Assembly: GCA_903939115.1 (NCBI GenBank)
Contig: CAJAFV010000075.1
Coordinates: 112,101-176,100, forward strand
Source: an uncultured Geobacteraceae bacterium
Lineage (GTDB): Bacteria > Desulfobacterota > Desulfuromonadia > Geobacterales > Pseudopelobacteraceae
Length of the DNA stretch: 64,000 nt
Reading direction: 5' to 3'
This document shows, piece after piece, positions 27,135 through 34,238 of the stretch. The notes under the pieces are model-generated. The model was not told where the DNA came from. It made no database searches and saw only the letters and a program-made list of their open reading frames with translations. Every line of letters starts with the position of its first letter. The stretch's first letter is position 1. Made by a program: the position numbers and the translations under genes.

Positions 27135-27842
27135 GTGGCTAACTGCACCAACTGCTCAGCGCCCCTTCCACAGGATTCAATTCAGTGCACATATTGCGGA
27201 AGCCGCAATGATACTGATCTTGCCGGTGTTCATTACTATACGACCCATGAACTTGAATCAGAGAGGACCTGTCCCCGCTGCGCTGTCAGCCTGAAGACGA
27301 TTGATCTGAATATCAACGGCAGATTCCTGATTGAGCGCTGCGACGAATGCCTGGGACTCTTCTTTGATCCAAATGAACTTGAAACACTACTGGAAGCGAC
27401 AGTTTCCAATGTATTCACGATCAACAGGAGTCAGTTGACTGCCAGCAAAGCCACGATTGACACGAACTCACACGGTGCATTTTACATCAAATGCCCTGTC
27501 TGCAGTAACATCATGAACCGTGTCAATTTCGGGACAAATAGCGGGGTTATTGTCGACCGCTGTAAAGATCACGGGGTCTGGCTTGACGGCGGAGAACTGC
27601 GCCATCTGTTTGAATGGATGAAGGCCGGGGGTAAACTGCTGCAGCAGGAAAGAGAAGCGGAGCAAAGAAAAATTGAAGAGCGTGAACTGGAGCGGGAAAA
27701 GCGGAAACTACAGAATCAACCGTCCATGGCGGGAACATACTCAGCAGAGTCGAGTTTCGACCTGTTCGGCGGTACGTTACGAAAAGCAGACCCGGATCTG
27801 TTTGACATCGTCGTGAAAGCGGTCAGATTTTTTGTGAAATAG
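27135..27842 (+). CDS. zf-TFIIB-type zinc-ribbon protein
   Basis: 235 residues from a GTG behind TCAGGAGG. A small N-terminal zinc ribbon (CTNCSAPL...CTYCGSRN) is followed by two zf-TFIIB modules, CPRCAVSL...RCDECLGLFFDPNEL and CPVCSNIMN...RCKDHGVWLDGGEL. A charged helix rich in Glu/Arg/Lys (about 175-205) comes next. These modules often accompany SPFH proteins; the tight pairing suggests they act together. The metal-binding Cys are intact except His in the last pair. Confidence 0.8.
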   Translation: MANCTNCSAPLPQDSIQCTYCGSRNDTDLAGVHYYTTHELESERTCPRCAVSLKTIDLNINGRFLIERCDECLGLFFDPNELETLLEATVSNVFTINRSQLTASKATIDTNSHGAFYIKCPVCSNIMNRVNFGTNSGVIVDRCKDHGVWLDGGELRHLFEWMKAGGKLLQQEREAEQRKIEERELEREKRKLQNQPSMAGTYSAESSFDLFGGTLRKADPDLFDIVVKAVRFFVK

Positions 27843-27846
27843 TCCG

Positions 27847-27861
27847 TCATCCCGTCACCCA
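27847..27861. repeat. Short heptamer-repeat remnant downstream of the zinc-ribbon gene
   Basis: TCATCCC then TCACCCA separated by a single G match the heptamer family seen in hypF and at 23303-23360. It occupies most of the 12-bp gap to the convergent phosphatase gene. Confidence 0.45.
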
Positions 27862-28457
27862 TTCAACAATTTCACCGTCGCCCGACCATCCGTATAATAA
27901 TCTATGATATTCAGGCAGCCGTAATTCTGTTCAATATTAAACATGCCAGCCAGAGGAGCACCGATGGCATTCAGCAGCACTATGCGATTAACCCCGCCAT
28001 GCGCAACAACCAGCACCTCCTCCCCTTTGTGGCGCTCCACAATATCGGTCAGGACCGGCATAACGCGCGCCTCAACATCAAGCAGATTTTCTCCCTGCGG
28101 AACGCGATAGTTAACAAGGTCAGACATGCGCGCCTGCCAGCCTTCGGGCCACGTGGTTTTGATTTCCTGCCAGGCCAATCCTTCCCAGACACCGATATTC
28201 AACTCGCGCAGTTCACGGTGCACGGCAGGTTCGATGCCAAGCGCCTGGCAGATTATAGCTGCACCGGTTGTGCAGCGGGAAAGATCACTCGTATAGCAGG
28301 CAGAAATATTCTTGTCGATCAGACGCTCTTTAAGGTGATGGTACTGTTCAACGCCGTAATCAGTAAGTGCAACGTCGGTCTGGCCGTTGTAACGAGGTTC
28401 GTCAAAACCGGCGACCTGGCCGTGGCGAATGAGGTAAATGCGGGTATGTGGTGTCAT
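27855..28457 (-). CDS. cobC: Histidine phosphatase, probable alpha-ribazole phosphatase
   Basis: 200 residues of the phosphoglycerate-mutase-like branch. The RHG motif (IYLIRHGQV) near the N-terminus carries the catalytic His; YTSDLSRCTTGA and VVAHGGVNRI supply the remaining phosphate pocket. The close ELNIGVWEGLAWQEI motif and neighbours cobS, cobT and cobU favour alpha-ribazole-5'-phosphate phosphatase of the nucleotide-loop pathway; a generic phosphoglycerate mutase-like phosphatase is the alternative. The open frame begins at 28529, but AAAGGGAAAT before ATG 28457 and the normal family start support the shorter form. Confidence 0.75.
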   Translation of the reverse strand: MTPHTRIYLIRHGQVAGFDEPRYNGQTDVALTDYGVEQYHHLKERLIDKNISACYTSDLSRCTTGAAIICQALGIEPAVHRELRELNIGVWEGLAWQEIKTTWPEGWQARMSDLVNYRVPQGENLLDVEARVMPVLTDIVERHKGEEVLVVAHGGVNRIVLLNAIGAPLAGMFNIEQNYGCLNIIDYYTDGRATVKLLNG

Positions 28458-28497
28458 GAGGTAATTTCCCTTTAAGTATGAGATTCCACAGTCAGAA

Positions 28498-28758
28498 TCA
28501 AATCCTGTAAACCTCGCGACGGTGGCCAATCTTGACGATCCAGACTGTTAATTGGGTGTCTTGTATCGAATAAACAATACGGTAATCGCCTTGGCGAACA
28601 CGGTATTTTTCCTGGCCAGAGAGCTTCTCGCAACCGACAGGGCGAGGATTCTCTGCAAGAGAGCCGATCCAACTCATTATCCTCTGTAGAACATTATTGG
28701 GAACAGAGTCCAGGTCTTTTCTGACCGAATCCTTAAGAAAAATACTATAGACGGCCAT
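28498..28758 (-). CDS. RelE/ParE-family toxin
   Basis: 86 residues with the compact RelE fold: YSIFLKDSVRKDLDSVP, LAENPRPVGCEKL, YRVRQGDYRIVYSI and VKIGHRREVY. The Arg/Tyr/Lys/His residues used for ribosome-bound mRNA cleavage are present. It overlaps the upstream antitoxin by 14 bp. It lies between two cobalamin genes but is otherwise unrelated to them. ParE-type gyrase inhibition cannot be excluded. Confidence 0.85.
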   Translation of the reverse strand: MAVYSIFLKDSVRKDLDSVPNNVLQRIMSWIGSLAENPRPVGCEKLSGQEKYRVRQGDYRIVYSIQDTQLTVWIVKIGHRREVYRI

Positions 28759-28978
28759 TTGCCTTCAACTCTTTAAGCACTTCTTCGTATGAAACAAGCG
28801 GTTCACTGATCCTCTCTTCAAATACCGCAAGATCTTCGGCATCCTCATTAAGAGAATTACGAACCGCGTCATTGACAACATCGGAAAGAGATCTAGATGT
28901 GTCTAAGGCTTTGTGCTGAAGTGCCCGATGCATGACAGGATCAAAATACACGGTTGCCCGCTTCGTTAGTGCTCCCAT
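28745..28978 (-). CDS. Ribbon-helix-helix antitoxin
   Basis: 77 residues. The N-terminus KRATVYFDPVMHRALQHKAL, in pieces, is a typical ribbon-helix-helix DNA-binding domain (strand then SRSLSDVVNDAV helix). The acidic C-terminal half (EDAEDLAVFEERISEP) would neutralise the RelE partner. I choose ATG 28978, which sits behind GGAGG, over the frame start at 28993. Usually such proteins autoregulate the pair. Confidence 0.83.
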   Translation of the reverse strand: MGALTKRATVYFDPVMHRALQHKALDTSRSLSDVVNDAVRNSLNEDAEDLAVFEERISEPLVSYEEVLKELKANGRL

Positions 28979-29023
28979 GGTTAGTACCTCCAAGCTTCAG
29001 GATAGCGTCTTAACGTTATTACG

Positions 29024-29770
29024 TCAAGACGTTTGGCACTCAACTGCCGAGATAACCACCAGCACCAGAATTTCATTGAGCTCACTGAGGCAGCCGATCG
29101 TATCACCGGTCAGCCCCCCCAGCTTGCGCTGAAAAAACATACGACCGGCACTAGTAAGCAGGCATACTGCAGCCAGAGCTGCTATTCCCTTGAAGTACAG
29201 CAGGAAATACCCGACGGCGGCAACCGTGGTAAAGGCCAGCAGAAGTGTCGTTTTGCCGGAGCCCTCGACAAAAGCGGCCCCCAACCCATCCTGTCGAGCA
29301 TGACGGGCACCGGTCAGGGTCAACACCTGTCCAAAGCGGGCCAGAGCGGGAAAAAGCAGCAATGCCTGCCATTTAAGCTCCACCGGGACCGCCACTAGCG
29401 CCTGCCATTTAAGCAGCAGCCCCAGCACCAACCCGACCGCCCCAATCGCCCCAACCTGGGAATCCTTCATGACTGCCAGAAAACGCTCCCGACTGCCGCG
29501 CGCCGCAAGACCGTCGCAGACGTCCGCGAGGCCATCCAGATGCAGTGCACCGGTAATCAGGGTCAACTGTGTTATCAGCAGGGCATCGCAGAGTGGGCGG
29601 GCAAGCCAGGGAGATATCAGCCAGTTGGCGCCCACCAGCACACCGCCGATGGTGAGTCCCGCCACCGGAAAAAACAGTGTTGAACGCCCCAGATCCTCCT
29701 TTTCGCAGCGAACAGCGAAGGGAAGCGGGATAATAGTCAGAAACTGAAAGGCAATCATAAATAGGCGCAT
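29024..29770 (-). CDS. cobS: Adenosylcobinamide-GDP ribazoletransferase CobS
   Basis: Inner-membrane enzyme that joins adenosylcobinamide-GDP to alpha-ribazole to finish cobalamin. 248 residues, several membrane segments. Conserved ALHLDGLADVCDGLAA (the DGLAD motif) and GAIGAVGLVLGLLLKW are diagnostic, and LPFAVRCEKEDLGRSTLFFPVAG is a normal N-terminus. No clear ribosome site is seen at 29770; an internal ATG four codons in is also possible. Confidence 0.93.
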   Translation of the reverse strand: MRLFMIAFQFLTIIPLPFAVRCEKEDLGRSTLFFPVAGLTIGGVLVGANWLISPWLARPLCDALLITQLTLITGALHLDGLADVCDGLAARGSRERFLAVMKDSQVGAIGAVGLVLGLLLKWQALVAVPVELKWQALLLFPALARFGQVLTLTGARHARQDGLGAAFVEGSGKTTLLLAFTTVAAVGYFLLYFKGIAALAAVCLLTSAGRMFFQRKLGGLTGDTIGCLSELNEILVLVVISAVECQTS

Positions 29771-29920
29771 AGCACATCACGTATCATAAGGAATTGGTGT
29801 TGCATTACAGAAATAATATCTTTACATTAAGACTTTGCTCATGTATCCGCAGAATGTATAGGAAAACGCGACATTATCCGGTCTCTCGCCATAAAAACAG
29901 ATTATCCGAGGAGGAAATAT

Positions 29921-30340
29921 ATGCGCTCAATCATAGTCTATTGTATTCTCTTCATAGTATCCCTACTGCTTACAGCGTGCGCTGCCAAACGTCCGGTCCT
30001 TTATCCCAACACTCACTTAAAAGAAATCGGCCAGCCCAAAGCGGACCAGGAAATCGACGACTGCATCAGCCTGGCCAACTCGTATAAGGCAGGAGGTGAC
30101 AGAACCAAAGAAATTGCAAAGGATACCGGCAAAGCGGGTGTTGTCGGGGCTGCTACCGGAGCCGTTATCGGCGCGATCACCGGCGACTTTGGCCGTGGCG
30201 CCGCCATCGGCGGTGCCGGCGCAGCTACTGCTGCAATGGGTTCAGGCATTATGCGTTCTGACGAACCTGATCCGGTATTTAAACAGTTTGTCGAGCAATG
30301 TCTCCGGGAAAAAGGGCTTCAGCCACTCGGGTGGCGCTGA
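29921..30340 (+). CDS. Glycine-zipper lipoprotein
   Basis: 139 residues with a lipoprotein signal peptide (LLLTAC lipobox, Cys19). The middle contains a glycine zipper (GKAGVVGAATGAVIGAITG, GRGAAIGGAGAATAAMGSG) able to insert in or contact a membrane. The C-terminus VEQCLREKGLQPLGWR is typical of envelope-stress lipoproteins. AGGAGGAAAT precedes the start. It is flanked by convergent or divergent cobalamin genes and looks monocistronic. Confidence 0.82.
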   Translation: MRSIIVYCILFIVSLLLTACAAKRPVLYPNTHLKEIGQPKADQEIDDCISLANSYKAGGDRTKEIAKDTGKAGVVGAATGAVIGAITGDFGRGAAIGGAGAATAAMGSGIMRSDEPDPVFKQFVEQCLREKGLQPLGWR

Positions 30341-30355
30341 TCTGACGGGCAGAAA

Positions 30356-31666
30356 TCAGATTTTATCACCCTTTAGATCGCACGCAAACAGCTTCCCCGC
30401 TCCTCGCGAAGCACAGAAATCACCGCACATTGTGCAGGTGTCCTCATCTTCCGGGGTACGACTGGCCCGGATGGTACGGGCGTCATCAGGGTACAGCGCC
30501 AACTGAAACTGTTTCTCCCAATCAAGGTCGCGACGCGCCTTGGACATCTCCTTATCCCGCTGACGCCCCTTTTCCGGGTATTTATTCATGTCGCCGATGT
30601 AGGCGGCAATCTTGGCGGTTTTCACACCGGTGCGCACATCCTCCTCGTTGGGGAGCGCCAGATGCTCCGCAGGCGTGATATAGCAGATCAGGTCGGCGCC
30701 GAAACGGCTGGATTGGGCCGCTCCGATAGCGGCGGTGATGTGATCAAAACCGGGGGCAACGTCAGTGGCAATCGGCCCCAGCATATAATACGGCGCTCCG
30801 CCGCTCATCCTCTTCTGCAGTTGGATATTCCCCTCGATCTCATCCAACGGCACATGTCCCGGCCCTTCCACAAGCATCTGGCACCCCATGTCGCGGCCGA
30901 TCTCGGCCAGTTCACAGTTAAAGATCAGCTCTTGGATCTGGGCCCGATCGGAAGAGTCGTGTATAGCCCCGGCACGGAGGCCATTACCGAGCGAGAGAAC
31001 TGTATCGTATTTTTTCAGGATCGAAACCACCCGGTCGAACTTCGCGTAGAGCGGATTTTCCCGATTATTTGCCATCATCCAGGCCACCATGGAGACACCA
31101 CCCTTGGAGACCAGTCCGCCATAGCGATACCCCTGTTTGCGCAACCGTTCTATGGTGCAGAGGTTTATGCCGCAGTGTACCGCCATAAACGCCATGCCGT
31201 CAGCACACTGCCGCTCGATGATGTCAAAGAGCATCTCCTCATCCAGTCTGTTCGGATCACCGTATCTGCGGGCCGCCTCGCAAAAAGCCTGGTAGAGCGG
31301 GACATTGCCCACCGGCAGATCGACGGCGGCAATGACCTCGCGGCGGACGCGGTCGAGATCACCGCCAACGGAGAGTTCCATCAGTGTATCGGCGCCCGAT
31401 TCCTGAGCGGCAAGCGCCTTCCTGATTTCGGCATCGTAGTCGATAATGTCCGAGGAGGTGCCGATGGAGGCATTGACCTTGGTTGAAAGCCCTTTGCCGA
31501 TGCCGGCAATACGCGATGGCTTACGGTTATGATTCCAGGGAATGACGATCTTCCCTTCAGCGGTCATCCGGCGGATGTATTCCGCATCAAGCTGTTCATT
31601 CACAGCAGCGGCCTGCATCTGCGGAGTTATGATGCCCTGACGGGCGGATTCAATCTGTGTCAACAT
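30356..31666 (-). CDS. bzaF: ThiC-family radical SAM enzyme, probably 5-hydroxybenzimidazole synthase
   Basis: 436 residues of the ThiC superfamily, the short form without the ~80-residue N-terminal extension found in aerobe ThiC. Motifs: IPWNHNRKP, VNASIGTSSD, GVSMVAWMM, EGPGHVPLDEIE, YMLGPIATDVAPG and a C-terminal cluster motif CTMCGDFC (Cys spacing x2 then x3). It lies 38 bp after cobT and near cobU, cobS, with no thi gene or TPP riboswitch. ThiC paralogues next to cobT in anaerobes are HBI synthase (BzaF), converting aminoimidazole ribotide to 5-hydroxybenzimidazole. That context makes bzaF likelier than thiC, but sequence alone does not settle it. ATG 31666 follows AAGGATT. Confidence 0.7.
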   Translation of the reverse strand: MLTQIESARQGIITPQMQAAAVNEQLDAEYIRRMTAEGKIVIPWNHNRKPSRIAGIGKGLSTKVNASIGTSSDIIDYDAEIRKALAAQESGADTLMELSVGGDLDRVRREVIAAVDLPVGNVPLYQAFCEAARRYGDPNRLDEEMLFDIIERQCADGMAFMAVHCGINLCTIERLRKQGYRYGGLVSKGGVSMVAWMMANNRENPLYAKFDRVVSILKKYDTVLSLGNGLRAGAIHDSSDRAQIQELIFNCELAEIGRDMGCQMLVEGPGHVPLDEIEGNIQLQKRMSGGAPYYMLGPIATDVAPGFDHITAAIGAAQSSRFGADLICYITPAEHLALPNEEDVRTGVKTAKIAAYIGDMNKYPEKGRQRDKEMSKARRDLDWEKQFQLALYPDDARTIRASRTPEDEDTCTMCGDFCASRGAGKLFACDLKGDKI

Positions 31667-31704
31667 CGGTTCAATCCTTTTTTTTGATAACACCCACTGT
31701 TGGA

Positions 31705-32757
31705 TTACCCGTGTGCCACTCCGGCCTGCTCAAACGTCGCCATCTCTTTCAAAACCTTCACTCCCGCTTCGATCAGCGTCATCGCCAAAGCTGCACCGGT
31801 CCCTTCCCCCAGGCGGAATTTGAGGTCGAGGATAGGATCAACGCCGATCCGCTCCAGCATGAAACTATGGCCTATTTCTACCGACTGATGGGCGGCAAAG
31901 ATATAATCACGCACATTGGGATGGAGCTCCGAGGCGATCAAAGCACCGGCTGTCGAAATAAAACCGTCGATTACAACCGGAATTGAATTGGCTGCGCACC
32001 CTAGCACCAGTCCGGCGATAGCCGCAATTTCCAGCCCGCCGACTTTTGACAGGACATCGAGGGGATCATGTGGATCAGGTTTGTTAAGCGCCAATCCCTG
32101 TTCGATAACACGGATCTTGTTGGTCAACGTCTCGTCGCCGATGCCGGTGCCCCGATGGGTAACTTCTGCAACCGACTTACCGGAAATGGCCGCGATTATC
32201 GCTGACGACGGGGTCGTATTGCCGATTCCCATCTCGCCGGTTCCTACCAATGCTACTCCCTCAACACGGCACTGTTCAGCCAACTCGATACCGACTGCCA
32301 ATGCTGCCACTGTTTCGTCACGAGTCATGGCCGGACCTTTGGCGAAGTTCTGCGTGCCACGGGCGACTTTTTTATGGATCAACCCGACGATGCCGGCGAA
32401 GTCATAATCGACGCCGACATCGACAACCCGAACATCAGCCCCGACATGGCGCGCCAGCACGTTAATCGCGGCGCCGCCGGAGATAAAGTTTAGCACCATT
32501 TGCGGAGTAACCTCGCGGGGAAACAGTGAAACACCCTCTTCGGTAACGCCGTGGTCACCGGCAAAGGTAAAAACGATCTTCTTTGACAGATCCGGATCCG
32601 GGTTGCCGCTTATTGCAACAATACGCCGGGCAAATTCTTCCAGACGGCCAAGTGAGCCCTGCGGTTTGGTCTTGTTGTCCATGCGGGTCTGAGCCTGCAG
32701 CAGCAGTTCTTCGCGAACCGGCTTGATACGGGAAAGTGTCTCTTTAATGATGTCCAT
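31705..32757 (-). CDS. cobT: Nicotinate-nucleotide:dimethylbenzimidazole phosphoribosyltransferase CobT
   Basis: Activates the lower-ligand base to its alpha-ribotide. 350 residues. Conserved [14 protein letters not shown] at the start, [46 protein letters not shown] and EGTGAALAM. The catalytic Glu near the C-terminus ([10 protein letters not shown]) is present. ATG 32757 sits behind AAAGGAG. With bzaF immediately downstream and cobU upstream this is a lower-ligand operon. If bzaF is correct, the natural base is likely 5-hydroxybenzimidazole. Confidence 0.94.
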   Translation of the reverse strand: MDIIKETLSRIKPVREELLLQAQTRMDNKTKPQGSLGRLEEFARRIVAISGNPDPDLSKKIVFTFAGDHGVTEEGVSLFPREVTPQMVLNFISGGAAINVLARHVGADVRVVDVGVDYDFAGIVGLIHKKVARGTQNFAKGPAMTRDETVAALAVGIELAEQCRVEGVALVGTGEMGIGNTTPSSAIIAAISGKSVAEVTHRGTGIGDETLTNKIRVIEQGLALNKPDPHDPLDVLSKVGGLEIAAIAGLVLGCAANSIPVVIDGFISTAGALIASELHPNVRDYIFAAHQSVEIGHSFMLERIGVDPILDLKFRLGEGTGAALAMTLIEAGVKVLKEMATFEQAGVAHG

Positions 32758-32811
32758 GAAAAGCTCCTTTATCAAATGTCATTTCTGGTAATTGTCAAAT
32801 TTCTGTTTTGG

Positions 32812-32899
32812 TAGGGGCGATCCCGACGGGTCGCCCTGCTGTGATCGCAAATAATGTCAGATATTACAGCAAAAGGCGGGCGAGCCACCGGCGTCGCCC
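32812..32899. repeat. Two GGGCGA/TCGCCC hairpin units between cobU and cobT
   Basis: GGGCGA at 32815-32820 pairs with TCGCCC at 32831-32836, and a second GGGCGA at 32878-32883 pairs with TCGCCC at 32894-32899, which touches the cobU stop. These resemble the GTAGGGGCGA-type interspersed hairpins of many bacterial genomes and could tune the cobU-cobT mRNA. Confidence 0.65.
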
Positions 32900-33433
32900 T
32901 TACTTCAATTTCAACGGAATCCCGCTGATAACAACATGCACTTCGTCTGCCGTTGCGGCCAGAACCTGATTCGTTATCCCGGCGATATCCCGAAACATCC
33001 GTGCCAGACGATTATCCGGCACTATCCCCTGACCGACCTCGTTGCTGACCAGTATCACCGGGGTGACCATGCCATGCAGCGTACTTTTCAAGCGCTGGAC
33101 ATCCTCTTGAATACGCTCTTCACTCCCCCCACCGCTCTCTCCATAGGAAAACAGGAGATTAGAAAGCCACAGTGTCACACAGTCTACAAGGATCGCCTGA
33201 AACCGGCCATCACTGCGTGCCAGCGCCTGTGACAGTTGAATCGGCTCTTCGATTGTGTGCCACTGGGCACCTCGGCGCTCACAATGCAACCTGACCCGCT
33301 CACTCATCTCTTCATCCAGCATCTGGGCCGTTGCCAGATAACCGAGCGAATCTCCGAACTCCAACGCCCTTTTTTCAGCGAAACTGCTTTTGCCGCTCCG
33401 CGCACCGCCGGTAATGAAAACAGTGTGTGCCAT
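32900..33433 (-). CDS. cobU: Adenosylcobinamide kinase/guanylyltransferase
   Basis: 177 residues, bifunctional CobU/CobP. Walker A is FITGGARSGKSSFAE; then YLATAQMLDEEM, HCERRGAQWHTIEEP in pieces (with the guanylylated His context), ILVDCVTLWLSNLL and SNEVGQGIVP. All diagnostic motifs are intact. It phosphorylates adenosylcobinamide and adds GMP before CobS acts. It is the first gene after a cobalamin riboswitch and its terminator. Confidence 0.95.
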   Translation of the reverse strand: MAHTVFITGGARSGKSSFAEKRALEFGDSLGYLATAQMLDEEMSERVRLHCERRGAQWHTIEEPIQLSQALARSDGRFQAILVDCVTLWLSNLLFSYGESGGGSEERIQEDVQRLKSTLHGMVTPVILVSNEVGQGIVPDNRLARMFRDIAGITNQVLAATADEVHVVISGIPLKLK

Positions 33434-33451
33434 CCCCCACCCTCCCCAAAT

Positions 33452-33484
33452 AAAAAGCCCCTGTCCGTGAAATGGGCAGAGGCT
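33452..33484 (-). terminator. Intrinsic terminator acting as riboswitch expression platform
   Basis: On the minus strand AGCCTCTGCCC and GGACAGGGGCT form a stem with TTTTTATTT after it, ending 18 bp before the cobU start. Its position between aptamer and cobU fits transcription-attenuation control by adenosylcobalamin. Confidence 0.82.
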
Positions 33485-33544
33485 CGAAAACCGTGAAATA
33501 AGATACGCTCAGGCTTCAGCCCCTCGTTCCACGGAGGTCCCAAA

Positions 33545-33740
33545 ACATAAACGGAGTGGCAGGTTTCCTGGCTTCAGGGTCATCTTACTAACCGCGCCTT
33601 CCCGGAAAAATCCAGTGGCGTATTGCGGTGTTCATCACCTGTTACAGTTGCGGGACAGCGAGGGATTCACACCCTCTTCCCTTTTACCCGTGCCAGCTAC
33701 GGCACGGCACCAAAACCGTGTGGTACATCAATTGTGCTGA
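33545..33740 (-). promoter_or_regulatory. Cobalamin riboswitch upstream of cobU
   Basis: Minus-strand RNA leader. It contains the B12-box AGCCAGGAAACCTGCC (+ strand 33557-33572), the core GGGTGTGAATCCCTCGCTG region and the CCGCAACTGT strand, in the order of the AdoCbl riboswitch class. With the terminator at 33452-33484 it should switch off cobU-cobT-bzaF when cobalamin is plentiful. Its 5' half (33635-33725) is repeated perfectly at 45594-45684. Confidence 0.93.
33635..33725. repeat. Left 91-bp direct repeat (putative attL core in the riboswitch)
   Basis: Identical base for base, in the same orientation, to 45594-45684. It covers the 5' half of the cobalamin aptamer. The similarity continues outside it (about 75 percent by eye) through the promoter to about 33800. 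The two copies flank the integrase-containing segment, so this is read as the attachment-site duplication. Confidence 0.85.
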
Positions 33741-33742
33741 GG

Positions 33743-33772
33743 TTTGTAGCAGACAGAGACGGTGGAAGTCAA
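33743..33772 (-). promoter_or_regulatory. Sigma-70-type promoter of the cobalamin riboswitch (element-carried copy)
   Basis: On the minus strand TTGACT (33767-33772) and TACAAA (33743-33748) are 18 bp apart, ending just before the riboswitch. A near-copy with the same boxes lies at 45702-45730. By my reading of the repeat this copy entered with the integrated element. Confidence 0.62.
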
Positions 33773-33802
33773 AGAGAAATTTGAAATCCTCTTGTCACAA
33801 TT

Positions 33803-33838
33803 GAAAAAGCCCGACCACCGACCAGATGATTGGGCTTA
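33803..33838 (-). terminator. Candidate terminator upstream of the riboswitch promoter
   Basis: AAGCCC (33807-33812) and GGGCTT (33832-33837) form a stem with a 19-base loop; on the minus strand TTTTT follows. It would stop leftward transcription from the element before it reaches the cobalamin promoter. Confidence 0.5.
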
Positions 33839-33959
33839 AAAACGTTTATTTCGCCTGCTCCCGGATAAGGTGTGCCACCAGGCAGCGCTACAGGCTGAAG
33901 CAGCGTTTTTTGTAGCACCGGCGAGGGGTTTGTGTCAAGGGGGAAAGGCGGGCGAAAGG

Positions 33960-34010
33960 GACACCATGGGGGACCGGCGAGGCGGGGGGGATTTGGGGAG
34001 TAGCGGGGGT
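33960..34010 (+). other. Four-run G tract (possible G-quadruplex) between attL and the cytochrome
   Basis: G-runs of five, seven, four and five at about 33968, 33984, 33995 and 34005 lie in an otherwise non-coding stretch. Apart from this, the terminator and the downstream promoter I see nothing else in 33840-34108. Confidence 0.45.
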
Positions 34011-34108
34011 AGTGATTTCACTGCATATTATGCGGCTATATAGCCAGTCTAATTTTAATTAAAACTGCAATGCCCTTGAATGTATACATTAATTAAACGG
34101 ACCTTTTC

Positions 34109-34136
34109 TTGCAGAGAACACCACATACTATTTAAT
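34109..34136 (+). promoter_or_regulatory. Sigma-70-like promoter for the cytochrome leader
   Basis: TTGCAG (34109-34114) and TTTAAT (34131-34136) are 16 bp apart. The predicted start lies around 34143, right at the 5' end of the GEMM aptamer, which supports the pair. Confidence 0.5.
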
Positions 34137-34146
34137 GTTCCGTTTC

Positions 34147-34224
34147 AAGGTAACCCTATCGAGAGGTAGGCACACAAAGTCACAGGTCCTAATAAAGGAC
34201 AGCTGGGCTACCGGAAATACCTTG
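34147..34224 (+). promoter_or_regulatory. GEMM-I class riboswitch (c-di-GMP or cGAMP) ahead of the cytochrome
   Basis: Stem CCTATC-GAGA-GGTAGG with a GNRA loop (34155-34170) is followed by the conserved CACAAAG strand, a second stem GTCCT-AATAA-AGGAC (34186-34200) and the closing CTGGGCTACCG. This is the layout of the GEMM aptamer. AAGGTA at 34147-34152 could pair either with TACC at 34209-34212 inside the aptamer or with TACCTT at 34218-34223 next to the ribosome site GGACGGGAG, suggesting a simple switch. In Geobacter many GEMM leaders precede cytochromes and bind 3',3'-cGAMP; I cannot assign the ligand here. Confidence 0.8.
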
Positions 34225-34238
34225 GACGGGAGTCAGAT

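Noticed and set aside
30356..31666. TPP-regulated thiamine gene thiC
   Set aside because: No TPP riboswitch or thi genes nearby; it lies in a cobalamin-riboswitch operon.
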